DNA of 64,000 bases from Rotaria macrura (Eukaryota > Rotifera > Eurotatoria > Philodinida > Philodinidae): contig OENT01000179.1 of NCBI GenBank assembly GCA_900239685.1, positions 107,389 to 171,388 of the forward strand, in the 5' to 3' direction. Below are positions 57,736 through 64,000 of the stretch, piece by piece. How positions within the stretch are numbered: position 1 is the first letter of the stretch; each line of letters starts with the position of its first letter. The translations under genes were made by a program, and so were the position numbers. Below the pieces are notes generated by a model that saw only the letters and a list, made by a program, of their open reading frames with translations, did no database searches and was not told where the DNA came from.

Positions 57736-58217
57736 ATTTTAATTCACGATTAAAGCCATATCTAGTTTTTCTTTTTCATCATTATTCATGAATTTTAATT
57801 TCGAAACAAAGTTTTCGCTGTTTTGATTTATTGATGAACAGACAAAGACACTAGTAGTTTTTGTTTCGATGACAATGACATAGTAGATAAATTATGTTTC
57901 GATTAGCTCAATATGAATTTAGAGTATCACATCAAGCGATTAACAAAATCATATTTTGTATTCAATTTAAGAAGAAAAATCGAGAAAAGTAATTTTCTAA
58001 ATGCTTTTGTTTTTGTCTTAAGATGTTCAAGTGTATTCTCTCACATAAATATCAAGCATTTGATAAACTGGAATCAAACATGATCGAGTGAAATTTAACA
58101 AACAAAAACCCAATAAATATTAGTATATATGTATGAATATATTTGTGAATGAAATCAAATTAATTCTCTTTCGCAAAAGGTGAACTTTTCATTGATGTAA
58201 AAAATAAAATATTTTTC

Positions 58218-58517
58218 TTAGAAATTGTAGAATCATAGACACCGATAGCATTTTTATTGAGATGCTTCGTGAATATCTATTCACATCATCAGTCAAAGAT
58301 AAAATACAAATAACAAGTGCATACACAATATAAAATAAGTAACCAAATGACTTTATGTATATTTTACTGGCTAGTTCTACATAAAGTCATTTTTTTACAT
58401 ATTTTATATTGTGTGTGCACTTGTTATTTGTATTTTTTCTTTGACTGATGATCTGAATTGATATTCAAGAAACGTCTAAAAAAATGCTATCGGTGTCTGT
58501 GATTCTACTATTTCTAA
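58218..58517. repeat. 300 bp near-perfect hairpin / palindromic element
   Basis: The left arm starts TTAGAAATTGTAGAATCA and contains GACACCGATAGCATTTTT, ATCATCAGTCAAAGA and AATACAAATAACAAGTGCA. The right arm carries AAATGCTATCGGTGTC, TCTTTGACTGATGAT, TGCACTTGTTATTTGTATT and TGATTCTACTATTTCTAA. The arms are about 135-140 nt and closely matching by eye, with the unpaired centre (ACTGGCTAGTT region) only about 20 nt. Transcribed, it would make a long double-stranded RNA stem. It most likely is a foldback-type MITE. Confidence 0.85.
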
Positions 58518-59729
58518 TTAAATGTATTCACCGAGTTAACAAAAATCGTACTGAAAAATATAATATTTTGGTTCGCTTGACCTTGAAATTATAAATATTA
58601 CTAATAAGTACTACTTGGAGAGTATATAAATACGGTTTGAGCTTGAAAGTTCATGAAAATTTTCTAGGTGAATGCAGGATAAAACAATTTCGGTGGCATA
58701 TTCATGAGTTTGATTAAAACCTTGGAATAAATCGGGATCCTGCTCCATTGTATACTGTTAGCTTACAACGAGTACAACCAATGTGGAAACTACTGAAGAT
58801 CGTACATTGTCAAAAGTAATTTTCGACAACTAAGAAAAGTTTTGTTTTAACTCAATTTCTTTTTCTTTCGTTAATCTTTTAGATTTCATCCTACTTCAGA
58901 AGCTCTGCAATTCTAAAGCATCATTAGCGTATTCACTAGTTTGTGCTTATGTTGATCTTGAAAGAAAAATAACGTTTATTACTAATTCTACACGATAGAA
59001 GATCATGCTGATGTAAGACAAAAATAGAATTATTGATAACATTGAAAGTATTTTCAATTTAGGTTAAAGACGGAATTTTCCTCAGTTGATTTGAAGCCAA
59101 TATTTTGTTCAGTAGCTTTTTACTCGAAAAACCAAACATGCAAAGATATTGATGAGTTTATTTCTTGTACTGGAAATGTTAAAAAAATAGAAAACTCTAC
59201 AAACTAGTCACGATATAATGCTACAAAATGAAGACAATGACACATTTCACACATGTAATAGACGAAAAAGAAGAAGACCGTGAATATATTGTATGTTAAT
59301 TGATGAATGTTGTTTTCAATACAAGAACATGACTGTAATCGATTGAAACATACTCATTAACTATGAAAACCGTTTGATGTTTTCTAAGAAGATATATATT
59401 TAGTGTTTTTTAATTTTACGATTTCTCGTCAAATAACTGGACAAATTTTCAAAAGCTATTTCTGTATTATTCATTTTCTGATACGAAAATTATTCGCATT
59501 CAATACCATTCTCGATGGTATATTTTTCTTCCGCATCGTAGGGCATTCACTTTTTTATTCAGTCAAAATCTTTTGAAACAATTGACTACAATCATTTTTT
59601 TAAGAATATATACATGTGCTTTTGTTCAGGTTAAAGTAGAACTTCATGTGGCTCATAATACATACGAGAGACCGAAAACGAATTGAATTGAAATTTTGAA
59701 AAAGTAGATCGAATCAAATCGAATCCGAA

Positions 59730-60610
59730 TTATCGATTCGGTTCCACTTCCGAATCACACCACTGAATATCATTGTAAAACTTACCGAAATTTTTGGCTT
59801 CTCTTTTCAACTGTTCAGTGGCATCCGAGTGTTCCTTGAGACTCTTAGACTGTTCTCGAATTTTCTCATCCACGTATTGTTTATTCGCATTCGACTGTTG
59901 TTGAATTTGTGCATCCACGTATTGTTTATTCGCATCCAATTGTTGCTGAAGGAGACGAACCATTCCGGTAAGCTGTGTAATCTGTTCTGCTTGTGCATGC
60001 ATCGTTTTATTGTTTAATTCCAATTCTCCTCGAAGCTGTTGTATTTGCTTTATTTGGCATTTCTTTTCCGTATGTACTGAAGCAGCATCATGCCTATTGT
60101 AGCTCAGGTTGCAATAGGGACATAACAAATCGACTAATCCACAGTTAGCTTCATGTTCTGCAAAGTCCTTTTTCGGAAATTTTGAATGACAACCTGCACA
60201 CTCTAAAGTTTGATATTCGCATTGTTTTTCATGTTTCTCAAGAGCTTCATATTCAATGATCTATGTTAAAAACAGTGACCTGGGAATGACTGCTTTTGAA
60301 AAGCTAATATTCGTACCTGTTTACACCCGGCGGCATGATATATGCATGCGATCTGTATTCTCCCGAGCTGCTGGTTAATTAATCTAGGACATCTTCTTTC
60401 GGTAAACGATTTACATCTTTTTGGGCATTGATTTGAATGTCCAGCAAGCCAACGATTAATGCAAGCTGTGCAAAACAGGGTGTCACAATGTTGACAAGAT
60501 ATCGGCTTCCACAGAAGATCGTTACAAATTTCACATTCAAAGTCTTCGAGCCTCACTCCACTCGAATCCCGAACACGTTCTGATAATGATTTCAGACCTT
60601 CAGAAGCCAT
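59730..60610 (-). CDS. RING / TRAF-type zinc finger / coiled-coil protein (E3 ligase candidate)
   Basis: Two exons (60610-60317 and 60260-59730) give 274 aa in frame. A RING-like finger occupies about residues 25-72: CEIC, CQHC, FCTAC and CPKRC. The CQHCDTLFCTAC arrangement has one more potential ligand than the standard CxHxxCxxC, so the metal pairing is uncertain. Two TRAF-type zinc-finger units follow (CIYHAAGC, HEKQC, CAGC, HEANC, CPYC, HTEKKC; about 85-160). The rest is a coiled coil with a short internal repeat, NKQYVD(A/E), occurring twice. There is no MATH domain. A ubiquitin ligase or adaptor role is likely from the domains but the target is unknown. The ATG directly follows an acceptor-like ACCTTTTCAG. 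Confidence 0.82.
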
Positions 60611-60628
60611 CTGAAAAGGTAAATCTAT
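60611..60628 (-). promoter_or_regulatory. Candidate trans-splice or 5'UTR acceptor for the RING gene
   Basis: On the minus strand TATAGATTTACCTTTTCAG abuts the ATG at 60610 with no base in between, so the mRNA leader must be spliced on from elsewhere if this ATG is used. Confidence 0.4.
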
Positions 60629-61371
60629 ATAAATTAGAATGCAAAAATGCTGAAAATCTAACAAATTAGTTGTTAGAAGAATCATTCGCATTCCAATTAG
60701 TGATTCCAGAGTTCTTCTCGCAGTACTGTAGCCAGATAGAGATTTCTAATTTGAAAATTCATACGCAGTTTCTTATGACGTGCATGAGTCACCTTCTTTT
60801 CTGAATAACTAATGCTGAACATTCATTTGTTTCGCTAATGCGAAGTCTTGAAGTTAATATTGATAACCTCAATAAATGAGTAGTATGCAAGTCTTGCTTG
60901 ACATGGAGAGCACTCGTTATTGTGGTGGTGAGCTGTGCTTATTCAGTTGACTTCTTTGAAAAGAAATTCTCTGCGTCTATTATCAAGTAGTCTTCGAGCA
61001 ATATTGGAAACTGGCATTAGTGTTTCATAGTTTAAATGCTACAGAAGTCTCGATAAGAAAAGGAAGAAAAGAACGCCTCAAAATAATCACAGCAGGCTTC
61101 CGTAGATATTTTAGAACAACTTAATACTTTATTCAACAGCTTCTTACTTGTTCAATACTAAGGTAAGGCATATCGACATACAATGCATTATTCGTTAGAG
61201 CACATAGATGTCTAGTCGGTGTGGGTGTGGAGAAGTGGAATCTAAGCGCGGACTGTAGGATGCGCGTGCTTCTCTGAATTAGCATACGGCTTCGTGTTTG
61301 AGTGTAGCGCATTGGTGCTCCGTTAGTTGCGTAGTTTACCGTGTGATTATGAGTATTTTCTTCATTCTGAT

Positions 61372-61767
61372 TAGGGCTGGCACTTTATCTTTATTTCACT
61401 TTGAAAAAGTAAAGTAAAGTAAAGTATTTCACTTTACTTTACTGAGTAAAGTAAAGTAGATCACTTTACTTTATTGGATAAAGTAAAGCTGGATCACTAT
61501 ACTTTACTTAGTAAAGTAAAGTTAGACAGAAATATTTTGTATGGATAGATTAAAAAACCAAACTTTTTCAACTTTACTTTTTCGAGTAAAGTAAAAAAAA
61601 ACTTTATTAAGTAAAGTAAAGTTCAACACTTTACTTTATCCGGTAAAGTAACGTAACGCAACGCAACTTTACTAAGAAAGTAAACTTCCTCAACTTTAAT
61701 TTACTAAGAAAGTAGACTTCCTCAACTTTACTTTATTTGGTAAAGTGAAGATAAAGTGCCACCCCTA
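61372..61767. mobile_element. hAT-type MITE filled with AGTAAAG palindromic repeats, 396 bp
   Basis: Ends TAGGGCTGGCACTTTATC and GATAAAGTGCCACCCCTA are inverted repeats with one mismatch. Flanks ATTCTGAT (61364-61371) and ACTCTGAT (61768-61775) form an 8 bp target duplication with one difference, as for hAT transposons. The interior is a degenerate array of ACTTTACTTTA / TAAAGTAAAGT units about 40-45 nt apart, each itself palindromic around an AGTAAAGTAAAG core. No reading frame. Confidence 0.82.
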
Positions 61768-63067
61768 ACTCTGATGCATACGTGTAGTCTAAACAATTAG
61801 AGTCAATTCTGTTGTCTGGTGTTGACGAGTAGAACCTATGGAAAAAGTCACTTAGGGTTTAAAAAGACTTTTATTTACAAATTTCGCTACGATTTGGTGG
61901 ATTCTCTCGACTTATCTACGACGCATCAATTAATTTGTAAGGGATAAATTAGAGTGTGGTTGTCGATGTGCGTTTGGAATTTCGCTCAGTTTGGATGTTG
62001 CTTAACTTGTGGATTTTGGATGTAGGTGTGGGCATTTCTGGAGGTGTGGCATAGTCATTTTTAGTTCACCTGCACTCTCAAAAGCACACTCACACATCTG
62101 CAGCCACTTCGACTACAGCAACTAGCTACTTTTTGCCTTTTTATTATCTAGCAATGAAGCTGAGCATGCATCACCCTACGTGGAAGAGGGACATTAATGT
62201 CGATAGTGTGTGTGTAGCATGTACGTGTGAGTAAAGTTCTTAGTTTTCCCACGATGGAAAATGGTGCCTACAGTCACATCAAGGATGAAAAGCGGATGCA
62301 AAGATCCATGGACCACATTGGATCCAGGAATACGATAAGATCCATTGAGATCTATCGAAATTCTAGGATATCAGGATCCACTTTTCTCATTTGGACTACA
62401 CCCATCCCCACTATGTTCTAGCATATTTCTTCAATTTCAGAAGTTCTTATTCTATGTCATGGTTCATCTAGACCGCAGAATGACAGTGAGAAACACTTCT
62501 CTGATTTTTCTCCATCACGATGCGTAACGTTTTCAGTGTCTTTTGGTCGTTTCAGATAAGTATGGCATGTTCTTGTCTAGAATCATTTTGCGGTCCTCAA
62601 AGCATGATTCTATATTCGGTACCAGCTATTCTAGTTGTCAACTCTGTTGTACAGATTGTCAACAATTGCTTAACTAAAAATTAGATCGCGTTTTAATAAA
62701 TAGTTTCAATACTTTGCGCTCCTTGAATATGATGACTTAATTTATCTTTGACTGTCTCACTCGACCTCTAGAATGGTTCAAACAAAACCGACATATAGCT
62801 CAATAACTGTGAATGAGAGCATACTTCCTGTTCTCAAAATTTTTATTAGAAAATCGATAAATCTTCATGTGACTCATGGTGTTAGACACTGTTAAAGTAC
62901 AGGTTTACTCACTCGGAAGAACGAACGTGAAAGATGCGCTAATATATTATTAGCTACGAGCAACAACATGTTTTTAATCAATACACCTTCCGTTTCCAAT
63001 GTTATGCATAAAAAAGAATCTGTTCTCTTCTGCCAATTTTACGTTTGTATTTAGGGAGAGAAAGTTG

Positions 63068-63121
63068 CTTCGGTAGCAACCACGGAAACTTCTAAAATAA
63101 GATGCGTGTGCCTGACGCATA
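63068..63121. repeat. Two adjacent short perfect hairpins
   Basis: GTTGCTTCGGTAGCAAC (6 bp stem) and ATGCGTGTGCCTGACGCAT (6 bp stem, 7 nt loop) lie within about 55 nt of each other in non-coding sequence. No gene context was found. Confidence 0.4.
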
Positions 63122-64000
63122 TATTACTGTTTTTCTATCGCTTAAAGATCGAAAATGCAAAGCTTCGCTAGTAACCTGCGATTTCTTCCAAGTAAAAATA
63201 TAAGATTATTTTCTCGAAGAACGCTACAAAAAGCAAGTAGCGAATGTGCATAGTTACAGGGCGCTCACATTTATTTTTATTTACTCTGCTCATTGGCTGG
63301 GATGTAGTGTGTGCACAAAGTAAAGCATACACGTAAAATAAAAAGTTGGTTTCTTCCAGTTTAGCTTGGAAAATATTTGCAAGATATGTCAAAATGGAAG
63401 TGATGTGTCGGACCCATGAGACTCGTTTAACTCAATACTGAAAATTCACATGGATTATAGCCAGTCGTTCTTCTTTGCGAAAACTGCATTCGTGTATATT
63501 AATCTAGCGGCCCATTTCAGTAAATTCCGTTGGCGAAGATTGGCGATAATTGGAAAATGTAGTAATCAGTTTATTCAAATATGAAAATGAGGACACGACT
63601 ATATTTCTGGATCTCAATTATTCGATGCGATTCAAGTGCAATTCGATAGTTTCAAAGACCGAAAGTCAAATACTTCATTGAAAATAGCGGGGCATGAAAT
63701 AGAGCTACAATAAAAAATTGGAATATCTGCGGTCCAATTAGGTCGAAAAGCTGATTTTGAGTGACTAACTAGACTTCTTTTTCCTGGATTAATTTCTTCA
63801 CGGGGATTATTTACTCGAGGGTTTATTAATTTTGATGTTATTACAGCTGTCCAACAACAACACTATTAACACTCACATCAACATTTACACAGTCAGTAAC
63901 ATCCTAAAAGGAAAAAATTATTTCCGAATAAACATGGATACGTGTTTTTGTATTAAATTGAATGAATGTTCGAGTGAACTAATTCTTTGCAACATGTAAA

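Larger units (their letters stand above)
54061..59729. other. Gene-poor region between CDK8 and the RING gene
   Basis: About 5.7 kb without an intact gene. It holds the CDK8 3' end and polyadenylation signal, an imperfect palindrome (54724-54775), a GC-richer patch (about 56890-57005), decayed coding-like sequence (about 57345-57735) and the 300 bp hairpin (58218-58517). The rest is plain AT-rich sequence in which I see nothing. Confidence 0.5.
60629..64000. other. Gene-poor terminal region
   Basis: About 3.4 kb without a supported gene. It holds the hAT-type element at 61372-61767 and two small hairpins near 63070-63120. Composition is somewhat less AT-rich than the rest, with GT-rich stretches (61210-61350, 61960-62060, 62200-62230). 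Open frames here (62227-62421, 62345-62527, 63168-63392) lack any recognisable domain. Confidence 0.5.

Noticed and set aside
61210..61345. GT/GGTGTGG-rich stretch as possible interstitial telomere repeat
   Set aside because: Only one or two imperfect units of a TGTGGG-like word are present, not a tandem array.

Overview
This is AT-rich nuclear DNA of a small-genome ciliated animal. Genes are split by many introns of about 50-80 bp with GT-AG ends, plus a second class of roughly 0.4-1.9 kb introns that hold repeats. Eight of the nine intact or partial genes are recognisable orthologs of animal families. The base composition, compact introns, cilium genes and a RING/TRAF-zinc-finger/coiled-coil protein fit a bdelloid rotifer best. 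That assignment is inference; a homology search against bdelloid and other spiralian genomes would settle it.

Layout: (1) 1-3931 +, 3' part of METTL13 (eEF1A methyltransferase), cut by the window edge. (2) 4024-7018 +, a PX + three-SH3 scaffold protein of the p47phox/TKS superfamily, only 92 bp downstream. (3) 8206-12626 +, SACM1L phosphoinositide phosphatase. (4) about 15223-16355 +, membrane-anchored alpha/beta hydrolase. (5) 18124-20141 +, a HEXIM-like inhibitor of P-TEFb. (6) 20300-26622 +, HYOU1/Grp170 ER chaperone ending in HPEL. (7) 27964-46656 -, CC2D2A, a 35-exon ciliary transition-zone gene. One of its introns holds an opposite-strand gene relic (32701-34356). (8) 47007-48958 +, NUBP1, divergent from CC2D2A across a 350 bp shared promoter region. 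(9) 49118-54060 +, CDK8 Mediator kinase. (10) 59730-60610 -, RING/TRAF-like E3 candidate. The last 10 kb is otherwise gene-poor.

I joined exons by hand for nine genes. The complete models stay in frame from ATG to stop: TKS-like 498 aa, SACM1L 612, HEXIM 375, HYOU1 947, CC2D2A 1759, NUBP1 319, CDK8 490, RING 274. That supports intact genes. The genes do not form one pathway. Two act in Pol II transcription control (HEXIM, CDK8) and several act in membranes, the ER or cilia.

The non-coding part is rich in non-autonomous DNA transposon relics: two short hAT-type elements with near-identical 8 bp target duplications (27178-27501 and 61372-61767), a 300 bp near-perfect hairpin (58218-58517) and at least five other inverted-repeat elements. 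I did not find a clearly new biological system. The most promising leads are (a) splice-acceptor-like sequences sitting 0-9 nt before the start codons of five genes, which would fit spliced-leader trans-splicing; (b) the HEXIM homolog with an altered PYNT motif and no clear 7SK-binding basic motif; (c) the nested two-stop gene relic; and (d) the palindromic repeat families.
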